64,000 nt of DNA from an uncultured Methanoregula sp. (GCF_963662735.1 NZ_OY759744.1:744001-808000); one strand, 5' to 3'; counted from the first letter of the stretch, positions 7,421-16,308 are shown. Notes: generated by a model not told the origin, from the letters alone. Translations and numbers: made by a program.

Positions 7421-8752
7421 TTATGCACCGTTGCGCTTTTTTAAGATCTCTGAGGCGTATTTCGCAAGCCCGTATACGCCGTCCGTTGACGGGTGGACTT
7501 CGATGAAATCCTCGAAATCATGGACCGAGAAATTGCGTTTCATCAGGAATGCCATGTAGCCGGCAATCAGCCCCCCGCCCGGGGAAGCAGAGCAGATGCC
7601 GCTGATGGAACCGTCAGCCTCTACCATGATCTTGGCAAGACCGGTATTGGAATCAGGCACCGACCAGAACGTGCCCGGCCCGGCAGGACCGGGCATGACG
7701 AGCGGTTTTGCAGTAGTACTGCCGTCCGTGCAGAACGCCAGCTCGTACCCGAGATTGATGGACCGGGGAATGGCGGAATAATCCATTGTCCGGGGCTTCC
7801 CGAGAATATTGTCGGCAGCCACGATCCCCTGGTGGCGGGCGACCGGTGTCAGGAACGGCGGGCCGGTCAGGTCCCCGCAGGCATAGATCCCGGGCAGGTT
7901 CGTCTGCATGTGTTCGTCAACAATCACTTCACCGTTTGGCCTCTTTGCCACGCCCGAGAGCATCTCCGAGCGGGGAAGAAGCCCTGCTGCGAGCAGGACG
8001 GCGTTGCAATCGAACCTGGTCTGCCCGCTCTCTTCCCTTATATTCAGGCATAGCCGCCCTTCTTCCTGCTCCATGGACAGGACTTCGGCCTGCTCCCTTA
8101 TGGCAACACCTGCAAGTTCCCGGAATGCCCGCTTCCTGATGTGTTCGTCGACAGCCCTGAGGAACCTGCTGCGGGAGAGAACCGTTACCTGGCTCCCGAA
8201 TTGGGAGAAGATATATGCAAACTCGGCGGCTATCACCCCTCCCCCGATGATGACAAGCCGCTCCGGCAGGCAATCCATCTGCCGGAGGGTGTGGGGGGTG
8301 AATACCCCCGGGCACCCGATCCCCGGGATATCCGGGATATTCGGGCGGGAACCCGTGGCAAGGATAACCGCTTCTGCCGGCAGGGGCTCATCCGCCACTA
8401 CCACTTGTTTTCCGTCAAACCTGCCCTCGTTCCCGTACAGGATCCGGACCCCGGCCTCCCGGGTCTCCTTGTCGAGAACGGACGTGATGGTTGCCTGGAC
8501 CTTTCCCATCTCGCGGAGCATGACGGGGAAGTCGATCTTCGGGACCGAGTCCGTGATCCCCAGTGCCTTGCAGGTGCCTGCGGTCTGGAGCAGGCGGGCG
8601 ACATCGTTGAGGGCACAGACCGGCATGCAGCCGTAATGGAGGCACTGCCCGCCGATAGTCCCGTGTTCTACAAGGGTCACATCCTTTCCTGCCGAAGCAA
8701 GCCGGATCGAGGCGATCCTTCCGGCCGGGCCTCCCCCGAGAATAACGATCAT
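7421..8752 (-). CDS. Dihydrolipoamide dehydrogenase-like flavoprotein disulfide reductase
   Basis: The 443-aa protein has the FAD-binding GGGPAG motif at residues 6-11, a redox pair C37/C42 in GGQCLHYGCMPVC, a second Rossmann motif IIGGGVIAAEFA, and the FAD-binding IYACGDLTG. This is the pyridine nucleotide-disulfide oxidoreductase family. The C-terminal dimerisation motif, normally HPTLSE, reads HPSTDG: the catalytic His is kept but the partner Glu is missing. An extra Cys46 follows the redox pair. No 2-oxoacid dehydrogenase genes lie nearby, so a role as classical E3 is doubtful. Confidence 0.85.
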   Translation of the reverse strand: MIVILGGGPAGRIASIRLASAGKDVTLVEHGTIGGQCLHYGCMPVCALNDVARLLQTAGTCKALGITDSVPKIDFPVMLREMGKVQATITSVLDKETREAGVRILYGNEGRFDGKQVVVADEPLPAEAVILATGSRPNIPDIPGIGCPGVFTPHTLRQMDCLPERLVIIGGGVIAAEFAYIFSQFGSQVTVLSRSRFLRAVDEHIRKRAFRELAGVAIREQAEVLSMEQEEGRLCLNIREESGQTRFDCNAVLLAAGLLPRSEMLSGVAKRPNGEVIVDEHMQTNLPGIYACGDLTGPPFLTPVARHQGIVAADNILGKPRTMDYSAIPRSINLGYELAFCTDGSTTAKPLVMPGPAGPGTFWSVPDSNTGLAKIMVEADGSISGICSASPGGGLIAGYMAFLMKRNFSVHDFEDFIEVHPSTDGVYGLAKYASEILKKRNGA

Positions 8753-8872
8753 GCGGACCCCGGGGGAATACCCATCTTCTGGTTTATCGGAACCACCGGG
8801 ACGAACTGGAAAAAAAGGCGTGAGGACCCGATTGCCTCACGGTATGGTGGAATGGTATCGATCATGCGTTTT

Positions 8873-9826
8873 TTAGAATACTTCAACACCTTCATCCATG
8901 GGCTCTGAGAGGAGCTCGCCGGTGAATGCGTTGACTTCCACGATCTTCTTGCCACGGATCTGCCATACGGGAATGTAGACCTGTTTGGTATCGACCGTGA
9001 TATTTTTCCGGTCCGGCTTGAGGATCTTCTCTTCGTAGAAGATCGCGTCCCCCTTCTCCTGCTTGATCCGGACTTTCTGGGTCAGCCGCTCGATGAGCTC
9101 GTTTGTGATCCTCTCGGTAGCCTCGTCCTTCCTGAGGTGGGGATCGCAGACCTCGGCACTGCCCGGGATCTCCTTTTCCTCGACAAGCTTTCCGTCCATG
9201 TCGATCTTGATCCCGTTGATGGCGTTGATTGCACCCCATCCGTCGGCATCGAACGGGATGCGGCGGTCCTTGTACACCTGCTCACCGGAGCTCTGGTAGT
9301 GGTAGAGGAAATGCGGGATAAATCGGAGTTTTGCCGTTCCCTGGATGCCGGCAGCCCGGATTGCTGCCTGTTCCGAGAGTTTTATGGGTAAATGGAACAG
9401 CGTGATGCCGGATGGCTCCTCCTCGGCTGGTGCCGCCGCTGCTGCAACTGCTGCCTTCTTCACCTTTGTCGGGGTGAGATCGAGGCCCAGCTCGCGGCCC
9501 ACGATGTCGGCGAGGACTGCTTCGCCGGTGTACCGGACAAACTCGTCGATACCCCACTGGATGCAGTTCTCCGTTGTGATACCCTTTTCAAGAGTGAACA
9601 ACAGTTTCTTGCAGGTCATCTCCTGGTCATCGATCATGAGACTGTAATTGGTTTTGTCAAACTGGCCGATCATATCGCTGTCGTTTGAACAAAGCACCAG
9701 AACGCATGTGCCATCGCGTACTGCTGAAAGGTCGAGGGGGTCGTCGACCTCTTCTACTTCAAAACGAGCCGCTTCAAGAATGAGTCTCATCGCATTCTTG
9801 GCTTTTTCCCGCATGTCTTGTTCCAT
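8873..9826 (-). CDS. Conserved unknown protein, two domains joined by an Ala-rich linker
   Basis: The ~317-aa cytoplasmic protein has an N-terminal region (1-130: RLILEAARFEVEEVDD, CVLVLCSNDSDM) that looks like an alpha/beta restriction-like or sensory fold. An Ala/Glu-rich linker follows (AAVAAAAAPAEEE), then a C-terminal domain with FIPHFLYHYQSSGEQVYKDRR and VYIPVWQIRGKKIVEVNAFTGE. The last stretch resembles PepSY-like repeats. No enzyme motif is seen. I prefer the second of two adjacent ATG codons (9826), which is 25 bp from a TATA-like element shared with the divergent DUF128 gene. Confidence 0.7.
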   Translation of the reverse strand: MEQDMREKAKNAMRLILEAARFEVEEVDDPLDLSAVRDGTCVLVLCSNDSDMIGQFDKTNYSLMIDDQEMTCKKLLFTLEKGITTENCIQWGIDEFVRYTGEAVLADIVGRELGLDLTPTKVKKAAVAAAAAPAEEEPSGITLFHLPIKLSEQAAIRAAGIQGTAKLRFIPHFLYHYQSSGEQVYKDRRIPFDADGWGAINAINGIKIDMDGKLVEEKEIPGSAEVCDPHLRKDEATERITNELIERLTQKVRIKQEKGDAIFYEEKILKPDRKNITVDTKQVYIPVWQIRGKKIVEVNAFTGELLSEPMDEGVEVF

Positions 9827-9845
9827 CATAAATAAATTGCCATAC

Positions 9846-9855
9846 TCTTATAGAA
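9846..9855. promoter_or_regulatory. Symmetric TATA element between divergent genes
   Basis: A TCTTATAGAA element lies in the centre of the 45-bp gap between the divergent genes at 9826 (minus) and 9872 (plus). It can be read as TATA box on either strand and implies very short or absent leaders. Confidence 0.45.
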
Positions 9856-9871
9856 CAATTTTTCTATTGCG

Positions 9872-10636
9872 ATGTCCGAGATTAGTATAATGGCACTTCC
9901 CCTCAAGTTCGTGAATCACAATATCGAAGATTTTGCCATCCAGGTCACGTTCGATCCCGTAAAAGGGGAGGGAAACGTGGTTTACAACCTGTCCCTGATA
10001 AAAAACGAGGATCTGGAATTTGCGATCTCCATTCTCAAGGATGCATACAAAACAGGCGTCAGTGTCAGCGGCCTGGTAAAATTTGTTGAGTCCGGGAAAA
10101 AGATTGCGGATTTCACGATCCCTGCGGGGTGCACGGGGATCTGTACCATATGCAGCATCACGTTCGACGGGCTCCTGATCCGGCGGGGGATACCCGTCAA
10201 CCCCATTGGGGGAGGGATCGTGGAGATCGAGAACCGTACCCCGATCCGCTTCACCCACATCATCCTGTATGAGTATACAACGATCGATCCGCTCCAGGTG
10301 CTTATGTCCCAGAAGACCACGTCGGTGACAAACGTGATGCGCAAGGGAAGCGGGAATATTCTTGCCAATGTCCGGGAGTTCCATATGGAAGCTGAACCTG
10401 TTGTTGGCATGGTTCTCGATGAACTCTCAGGCAGCAGCTACTCGGGAATCCTTGAAGTGGGCGTACCCAATGTTCCCCTGCTCGGTGTTCCCGTGAACCC
10501 CCAGTACGTTGCGATCGCAGCAATCGGCGGGACGAACCCGATGGCCGCCATCCGGGAAGGGGACCGGTGGGTGCAGACCCAGGCCATGAAAGGCCTCATG
10601 GATATTACAGAAATGGTAGAGATCCGGGATTTCTGA
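9872..10636 (+). CDS. Stand-alone NrpR regulatory (DUF128) domain protein
   Basis: The 254-aa protein matches one NrpR regulatory domain (DUF128). Features are KFVNHNIEDFAIQVTFDP, AGCTGICTICSITFDGLLIRRGIPV, GGGIVEIENRTPIRFTHII and VGVPNVPLLGVPVNPQYVAIAAIGGTNP. In NrpR this domain senses 2-oxoglutarate and is preceded by a winged helix that binds nitrogen-gene operators. Here the protein begins directly with the sensing domain and no HTH is encoded upstream. It may be an effector-binding partner of another regulator. A later start at 9890 (MALPLKF) is possible. Confidence 0.85.
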   Translation: MSEISIMALPLKFVNHNIEDFAIQVTFDPVKGEGNVVYNLSLIKNEDLEFAISILKDAYKTGVSVSGLVKFVESGKKIADFTIPAGCTGICTICSITFDGLLIRRGIPVNPIGGGIVEIENRTPIRFTHIILYEYTTIDPLQVLMSQKTTSVTNVMRKGSGNILANVREFHMEAEPVVGMVLDELSGSSYSGILEVGVPNVPLLGVPVNPQYVAIAAIGGTNPMAAIREGDRWVQTQAMKGLMDITEMVEIRDF

Positions 10637-11017
10637 CCGGGAACCGGCAGCTCTTTTCTCCCTCAATTTTCTCTGTCAGGTTCGTTTTGCGACGCCAGTC
10701 TTTCACGAAAACCCGTATACATTCTTCCGGTTTATGTAAGGTGATGATGCCACTGCGCCGGTATTTCCGGAACGGGCCGGCGGGGGAGTAACCTGGTGCG
10801 CGCGGGACACCGGGGGCATTCAGGGATCCGGCGTGGTGTGGCACTTCCAATGTACCGGGATGTGCAGGTACTACGTGCCTGTCGGGTCGTTAGGGATCAG
10901 GATTTGTGTTTTCCGGCTGAGTCCGACCTGCGTTGTCCGGCACGGTTATCAGAAAGACATCCCATTATATCCTGCAATATTCAACCTAGGTATACCAATA
11001 ACAACGAGTGATGGACA
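10637..11017. other. Intergenic region with one predicted promoter
   Basis: No gene is supported in this 381-bp stretch; small frames on both strands lack family similarity and ribosome-binding sites. A TATA-like CATTATATCC at 10963-10972 lies about 45 bp before the following surface protein gene and probably drives it. Confidence 0.5.
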
Positions 11018-12331
11018 ATGAATTTTCCAAAAGCAATCCTCATTTTTCTCGTGTTGTCGCTTCTCTGCATAGTGCCAGCGATGGGGCTGACAACCTATAC
11101 CGGGGGAAGTCCCCAGATGGCGGTAGTGGTCTCGGGAACCAACCAGTTCCTGCCGGGGCAGAATGCCACTATCACCCTTGTCGTGCAGAACCGCGGGGTG
11201 AACTCCATGGCAAACTCCTGGACCGGGAATGCTGCCTGGCAGGGGAGTGGAAATATTGCGCGGGATGATGTTCCGACAACTGCAAAGATGGTGATGGTGG
11301 GACTTTCTTCCGGGACTGCACCCATCGTCATAAAATCAGATCCCCAGAATATTGGCGATATCACAGCAATGGCTTCCAAGACCGTGCCGATCTCCGCGAA
11401 GATCACCGCCAATGCCACGGAAGGGGAGTACCAGCTCCCCGTAACCATAGGATATACGTACCTGGCACAGTCTACGGAGCTTGCTGCAGATACTCTCCAG
11501 TCCACGTATGTCCAGAAAAACGAGACCTTCCCGATCACGATCCGGATCAAATCCCAGGTCAGGATAGATGTCCTCGAAGCGGTGCCGGATCATATCAGCG
11601 TTGGTACCAGCGGTTACCTGAACCTGACCATCAAAAATATCGGTATTGAAGATGGGAAGAAGGCGACCGTTAAGATCCTCCGCAATGGCCAGAGCCCGAT
11701 CATCCCGACGGACAGCAGCGTCTTTGTCGGGGATTTCCCCAGGGGCGGGACGGTCACCTGCAGGTACAAGGTAGGTATTTCGAAGGATGCGGAGAACCAG
11801 ACCTATCCGGTTGATGTTGTCGTCACCTACGAGAACCGGGAAGGCGATATCGTAACCTCGGCTGCGGACACCGTCGGGATCCCGGTTGAGAACAAGCTCT
11901 CTTTCTCGGTAACTTCAGGAAATGCAACGGTTGTCCAGGGATCTGACACTGTCATCAGCGTCAGGTACCGGAACGACGGGGTATTCACTGCATACAATGC
12001 ACAGGCCCGGCTCTCCGCGGTCGACCCGTTCTCCAGTACTGACAATATCGCCTATATCGGTGATATTAAACCGGGGGAGTCGGCAGTTGCCCAGTACAAG
12101 GTGAGTTCAGGCAGCGATGCCCCCCCTGGCTCGTATTCCCTTGACAATGAAGTAAGGTACCGCGACTCGCTGGACAACAGCCAGGTCTCGGACACGTTCA
12201 AGGTACCGATCCAGATTGTGCCTAAACCCGCTTCCAGCAGTATCACCCAGATGCTGCTGATAATCATTGTCATCGTCCTGATCGGGGCCGGCGCCGGGTA
12301 TTATGTACTTGTAATGAGAAAGAAGAAGTGA
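11018..12331 (+). CDS. Secreted/membrane-anchored CARDB-type surface protein (COG1361-like)
   Basis: The 437-aa protein has an N-terminal signal peptide (MNFPKAILIFLVLSLLCIVP), beta-rich extracellular domains, and one C-terminal membrane helix (MLLIIIVIVLIGAGAGYYVL) ending RKKK. The repeats carry LTIKNIGIEDGKKATVKI, GGTVTCRYKVGI and ISVRYRNDGVFTAYNAQARL, which match CARDB/COG1361 S-layer-like modules. It probably sits outside the cell, anchored by the C-terminus. Its stop overlaps the ATG of pgi as TGATG (12329-12333), so the two may be translationally coupled despite unrelated roles. Confidence 0.82.
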   Translation: MNFPKAILIFLVLSLLCIVPAMGLTTYTGGSPQMAVVVSGTNQFLPGQNATITLVVQNRGVNSMANSWTGNAAWQGSGNIARDDVPTTAKMVMVGLSSGTAPIVIKSDPQNIGDITAMASKTVPISAKITANATEGEYQLPVTIGYTYLAQSTELAADTLQSTYVQKNETFPITIRIKSQVRIDVLEAVPDHISVGTSGYLNLTIKNIGIEDGKKATVKILRNGQSPIIPTDSSVFVGDFPRGGTVTCRYKVGISKDAENQTYPVDVVVTYENREGDIVTSAADTVGIPVENKLSFSVTSGNATVVQGSDTVISVRYRNDGVFTAYNAQARLSAVDPFSSTDNIAYIGDIKPGESAVAQYKVSSGSDAPPGSYSLDNEVRYRDSLDNSQVSDTFKVPIQIVPKPASSSITQMLLIIIVIVLIGAGAGYYVLVMRKKK

Positions 12332-13038
12332 TGCTTGGATGGGACGGGGAGCTGCCACCCGCGGGAGTACGGACCATCGGGGAGATGCGCCCCGTCCTTG
12401 CCGATCCTTTTTGTGCGTGCAGCGATCCCCTTTATTTTATGTACCGCGATCTGGCCAGGTCAGATGCGGACTGGCAGTGGCTCCATGCCCACAACCTGCG
12501 GTATGACCTCACCGTCATTCCCCCCCGCGATCTCTGCGGCGAATGGGTCAAGACCAAGGGGCACTACCACCCGAAAAACCCGGCCGGTGTCGGCTATCCG
12601 GAGATCTATGAAGTGCTTGAAGGAGAGGCCCACTACCTCCTCCAGTCACGCTCCCTTTCCGATGTTGTCCTGATCACTGCAGCAAAGGGCGATGTCGTGG
12701 TCATTCCCCCCGGTTACGGACATATCACCATCAACCCGTCCAAAAATGAGATCCTCTCTATGGCCAACATTGTTTCCACGGCTTTCGAGAGCGAGTACGG
12801 GGAATACGAGAGCAACCACGGCGCAGCGTACTATGAGCTCTCTTCAGGCGAGATCCGGAAAAATCCCCATTACCCCCCTGTTCCGGCAGTCCGGATCCTT
12901 CCGCCAAAGACCGGCCGGGGAAACCACCGGATCTGCAAAGGGCCTCTCTACGACCTTATAGGGAACAGCAGTGCCGTGGAGTTCCTCAACTACCCGGAGA
13001 AGTACCTGGCTGTTTTTGAGATACTGCTAAAAGAGTAG
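12331..13038 (+). CDS. pgi: Cupin-type glucose-6-phosphate isomerase
   Basis: The 235-aa protein is the archaeal cupin-fold PGI, unrelated to the bacterial enzyme. The metal-binding motif GHYHPKNPAG and the downstream Glu in YPEIYEVLEGEAHYLLQ are present. The second cupin motif is VVVIPPGYGHITIN. It interconverts glucose-6-phosphate and fructose-6-phosphate. The ATG at 12331 overlaps the stop of the preceding gene, and a GTG one codon earlier is also possible. Its 3' end overlaps the convergent nadE gene by 53 bp (12986-13038). It is longer than the ~190-residue core, with extra C-terminal residues KTGRGNHRICKGPLYDL. Confidence 0.93.
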   Translation: MLGWDGELPPAGVRTIGEMRPVLADPFCACSDPLYFMYRDLARSDADWQWLHAHNLRYDLTVIPPRDLCGEWVKTKGHYHPKNPAGVGYPEIYEVLEGEAHYLLQSRSLSDVVLITAAKGDVVVIPPGYGHITINPSKNEILSMANIVSTAFESEYGEYESNHGAAYYELSSGEIRKNPHYPPVPAVRILPPKTGRGNHRICKGPLYDLIGNSSAVEFLNYPEKYLAVFEILLKE

Positions 13039-13771
13039 GCGGGGCCAGGCGCTTGTGTGCGCTCTTCTGCACAAGTACGAGAACCTTTTCCTCGGTGGAA
13101 GATTCTGCTTTCCAGTCGTGGTTTTCGAGAGCTTTTAGTGCTGCATCGATCTCCGCGTAAGTGAGGCCGATCTCCCGCTCATCGCTCTGCCCTTCCCAGA
13201 GGCCTGCCGACGGGGGTTTTGTGAGGATGGGCTCGGGAATCCCGAGTTCCCGGGCAACCATGCAGACCTCGGTCTTGTACAGGTGCAGGATCGGCTGGAT
13301 GTCCGCAGCATTGTCCCCATATTTGGTACAGTAGCCGAGCATGTACTCGCTCCGGTTGGAGGTGCCGCAGACGATCCGGTTGTCCCGGTTTGCATGGTAA
13401 TACAGGACCGTCATGCGGATGCGGGCCATCAGGTTGCCGAGCAGGTACGGCGACTCCCGGAACTCCGGCATACTCCGGTATGCGGAGAGCATGGGCTCGA
13501 TATCGATCACTTGGTGGGTCATGTTGAGCATGGAGCAGAGTTCTGCTGCATCCTTTGTATCAGCGGGATTGCTGACGCTCGTGGGAAGGGAGAGGCCAAG
13601 GACGTTTGCGGGGCCTATTGCCCGGCAGCAGAATGCCGCCGCAACCGCGGAATCGATCCCCCCGGAGAGGCCGATAACGATCCCTTTGCATCCCGTGTTC
13701 CAGTACGCGTACCGGATCATCTGTTCCACCTGGCCCATCCTGCATCCCAGATCGCCGTCCCTGCACATCAT
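12986..13771 (-). CDS. nadE: NAD+ synthetase, ammonia-dependent type
   Basis: The 261-aa protein has the ATP-pyrophosphatase P-loop GLSGGIDSAV (S36-S41), YMLGYCTKYGDNAADIQPI, and the LYKTEV/ELGIP region typical of NadE. It lacks the N-terminal nitrilase domain, so it uses ammonia, as expected in a methanogen. It adenylates and amidates deamido-NAD. The C-terminus continues past the usual end with LLAVSQKQPGTSPGS and overlaps the convergent pgi by 53 bp. That tail is probably encoded incidentally. The gene starts 5 bp after the K+ channel stop at 13776, with no real gap. Confidence 0.94.
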   Translation of the reverse strand: MMCRDGDLGCRMGQVEQMIRYAYWNTGCKGIVIGLSGGIDSAVAAAFCCRAIGPANVLGLSLPTSVSNPADTKDAAELCSMLNMTHQVIDIEPMLSAYRSMPEFRESPYLLGNLMARIRMTVLYYHANRDNRIVCGTSNRSEYMLGYCTKYGDNAADIQPILHLYKTEVCMVARELGIPEPILTKPPSAGLWEGQSDEREIGLTYAEIDAALKALENHDWKAESSTEEKVLVLVQKSAHKRLAPPTLLAVSQKQPGTSPGS

Positions 13772-13775
13772 AGCG

Positions 13776-15488
13776 TTATATTTGATGAAGGAACTTTTTC
13801 AACTGTTCGGAAGTTCCTACCGCAATCAGGGTATCGTCTTTCTGGAGCACTTCGTCGGTACCGGGTGCAACGATAAGGCGGCTCACGCTCTCGATGCCGA
13901 TGATCCGGACCCCGCTTTTCCGGGCAAACCATCCCACGCTGCGGGCATCGGAATTCTGGTTTTTTACAAGGAGAACAATATCCCCGTTGGGCAGATCGAG
14001 AAGAATGGTGACAATGTCAGAGAGGATGATCCTCCCGATGGTCTGGCCGCCAATCATGGGAAGGAGTGCCACATAATCGGCCCCCGCCCGGTAGAGCTTG
14101 TCGACCGATACCGGCTCGTTTGCCCGGGCAAGGATCCGTATGGCAGGATTGAGATTCCTCGCCATCAGGGTGGTGAATATGTTCACATCGTCGTCATTGA
14201 GAGCCACGATACAATAGTGGGCACTCTCGATGCCGGCCTCCTTTAAGATGCTCTCGTCCTCGGCATTTCCTACGATCTGGTATTCTACGTCGGGATGACT
14301 TTTCGAGTCCACGACAAGACAGGAGATCTTCGAAGGTGCCAGTTCCTGGTACGCGGCGGATCCCACGTCACCGAACCCTGCGATCACGGCCCGGGCTTCC
14401 CTTCGTCCGTCAGCATCGAACTCGTCCCGTATCACATCCACGATGTCCGTTGTCCTGCCGAAGAGGAAGAGGGATGTGGTTTCGTCAACTATCACGTCCT
14501 CCTTTGGCCACGGGACAAACACGCCGGCTTTCCAGAGCGAGAAAACAATGACGCCATAGCGCGCAAAAAGGCCCAGTTCGCGGAGGTTCCTGCCATCGGC
14601 CCGGCACCCGGCCACCACGGGAATGTTGATCAGCCGCAGCTCGCGATCCGGTTTGTGCTCGAGATTGATACTGATCCGGTCAAGACCGGGGATCTCCGGG
14701 GCGGAGTCCCCCAGGGGATTGAGGACGGCATGGCGTGCAAGGATCCGTCCCGTGGAGTGCTTGGGCGAGAGCACATAATCTGCCCCGGCATACCGCAGGT
14801 ACCGGTCGAACGAGAGTTTGTCGACGACGGCAATAATCCTGCCCTTTGCCATTTTCCGGATACCAAGAATAATGCTTGCCGTCAGCCGCTCGTCCTTGCA
14901 GATAACAATAAAACGTGCGTCTGCGATGTGGGCTGCGGCCCAGGTCGCGGGATCCGTATACCCGCCCCAGACCACGTAGGCCTGCCTGCGGTACTGTGTT
15001 GCGATTTCCAGTGCGGTGGCCTTGTCCTCTTCGATGATGACGATATCGTGATCGGATATGGTCAGGCTGTCCACCACGGATTTCGTGAGCTCGTCGTACC
15101 CGAACACCACGGTGTGTCCTGAGATGACGTGGGGTGTGCGCTTGGGCGGTGCAGGCGCAAGGAGAGCGGTCAGGAACGGTGCAAGGAGCAGCGGCACAAC
15201 GATGAAGATCATGATGACACCGGAGATCATGATCTGGATCGCAAGCAGCATGGTGAAGTCATTGGTAAATCTCCCCAGCCCGCCGTACCCTACCGTTGTC
15301 ATCGATTCGACCACGAACATAAGGGACTCTGTCCAGGAGATAGGTTTGTTCTCAAAGCCCGGGTAGAATGCATGGAAGATGTACGTATAGAGCCCGATAA
15401 GGGTGGCAAACGCCAGGAAATAGATCGAGATCTGGATCCCCGGCGAGTTCCTGATCACCCGCCAGATCCGCCCCCGCTTAGGCTGCAT
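13776..15488 (-). CDS. Potassium channel with two RCK/TrkA domains
   Basis: The 570-aa protein has TM1 (about 20-42), a pore helix with selectivity filter TVGYG at 65-69, TM2 (about 78-105), and two cytoplasmic RCK-N Rossmann domains (HTVVFGYDELTKSVV near 125; RAVIAGFGDVGSAAY near 350). A TrkA-C domain ends the protein. This is an MthK-like two-TM channel but with tandem RCKs in a single chain. Gating by nucleotide or Ca2+ is inferred from family. The start codon lies 11 bp inside the preceding PP-loop gene. Confidence 0.92.
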   Translation of the reverse strand: MQPKRGRIWRVIRNSPGIQISIYFLAFATLIGLYTYIFHAFYPGFENKPISWTESLMFVVESMTTVGYGGLGRFTNDFTMLLAIQIMISGVIMIFIVVPLLLAPFLTALLAPAPPKRTPHVISGHTVVFGYDELTKSVVDSLTISDHDIVIIEEDKATALEIATQYRRQAYVVWGGYTDPATWAAAHIADARFIVICKDERLTASIILGIRKMAKGRIIAVVDKLSFDRYLRYAGADYVLSPKHSTGRILARHAVLNPLGDSAPEIPGLDRISINLEHKPDRELRLINIPVVAGCRADGRNLRELGLFARYGVIVFSLWKAGVFVPWPKEDVIVDETTSLFLFGRTTDIVDVIRDEFDADGRREARAVIAGFGDVGSAAYQELAPSKISCLVVDSKSHPDVEYQIVGNAEDESILKEAGIESAHYCIVALNDDDVNIFTTLMARNLNPAIRILARANEPVSVDKLYRAGADYVALLPMIGGQTIGRIILSDIVTILLDLPNGDIVLLVKNQNSDARSVGWFARKSGVRIIGIESVSRLIVAPGTDEVLQKDDTLIAVGTSEQLKKFLHQI

Positions 15489-16308
15489 GCGACCGCTCCT
15501 CCTTAACCCGCCCGTCAGGTTCGCAGCTCTTTGTGAGCGTCCTACCGATCACCGCTATGGAATAGGGTGTTGCGGGGTGAGCCCTGGTATATGTTTCCAG
15601 CACGTTTTTGATCTCGTCAGAAAAACCGGTCTCGCGATACGGGCACGTGGCCATCTCGCTGCCCGGGCAGAGGAGATCTGCATAGAGGTCCGCTTCAGTG
15701 CGGGGAACGGATCCCAGCGGATCAATCCACGGGACCGGACTCTTCCTGCCGCCACCGGGGAGCAGGTTTTCCACCTGTCCCAGAAGGAGATTTTCAAGAA
15801 TTCCGGTAGCCTTGTCCTCAAGGGTTCCCGCGGAAATGATCCTCGTGATACCCTCCCTTTGGGCAATCGTTTCGATAAGGGCATATCGATGCTCCCGGCA
15901 CTGGTCGCAGGGGGATCCTGCATCCCTGTTCCGGGCAACCGCATCCATGGTCAGCCCGAACGTGTCCCTGAATGACCCGCAGTGGCAGGGAATCCCCCGA
16001 TCTTCTGCCAGCCCGGTAATCCGGGGGAGATCGCGGTACCCGGCAATGCCCTCATCGATGACAATTGCAGACAGCCGGACGTCCCTTCGCTGTGCCGTGA
16101 GTTTATGGAAAAAAAAGAGGAGTGCACGGCTTCCTTTGCTTCCCGTGAGTGCAACTGCAAGGTGATCGCCAGGCTGCATCCACCGGTTAGCCCGGATATC
16201 CCGTTTGATCCGGGCCTCGATATCGGCAGCCGCATGTTCCCGGCAGAGGTGCCGCCCGGAGTACTGCTGGAAGATTACTGACTCGTTCCCGCACTTGTCG
16301 CACTGCAT
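15478..16308 (-). CDS. Ncs6/TtuA-like tRNA thiolation protein with degenerate PP-loop
   Basis: The 276-aa protein follows the TtuA/Ncs6 plan. An N-terminal zinc finger is present (CDKCG...LCREH, Cys3, 6, 22 and His25), then a PP-loop ATPase core. Next come the Cys pair SPCDQCREHRY, SAGTLEDKATGILENLLLG (the THNLDDEAQT equivalent) and TCPYRETG. The SGGxDS nucleotide loop is replaced by TGSKGS at residues 55-60. The C-terminal zinc finger of TtuA is absent. The family thiolates tRNA U34 or U54; this copy may have lost ATP-dependent adenylation. It overlaps the channel gene by 11 bp. Confidence 0.8.
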   Translation of the reverse strand: MQCDKCGNESVIFQQYSGRHLCREHAAADIEARIKRDIRANRWMQPGDHLAVALTGSKGSRALLFFFHKLTAQRRDVRLSAIVIDEGIAGYRDLPRITGLAEDRGIPCHCGSFRDTFGLTMDAVARNRDAGSPCDQCREHRYALIETIAQREGITRIISAGTLEDKATGILENLLLGQVENLLPGGGRKSPVPWIDPLGSVPRTEADLYADLLCPGSEMATCPYRETGFSDEIKNVLETYTRAHPATPYSIAVIGRTLTKSCEPDGRVKEERSHAA

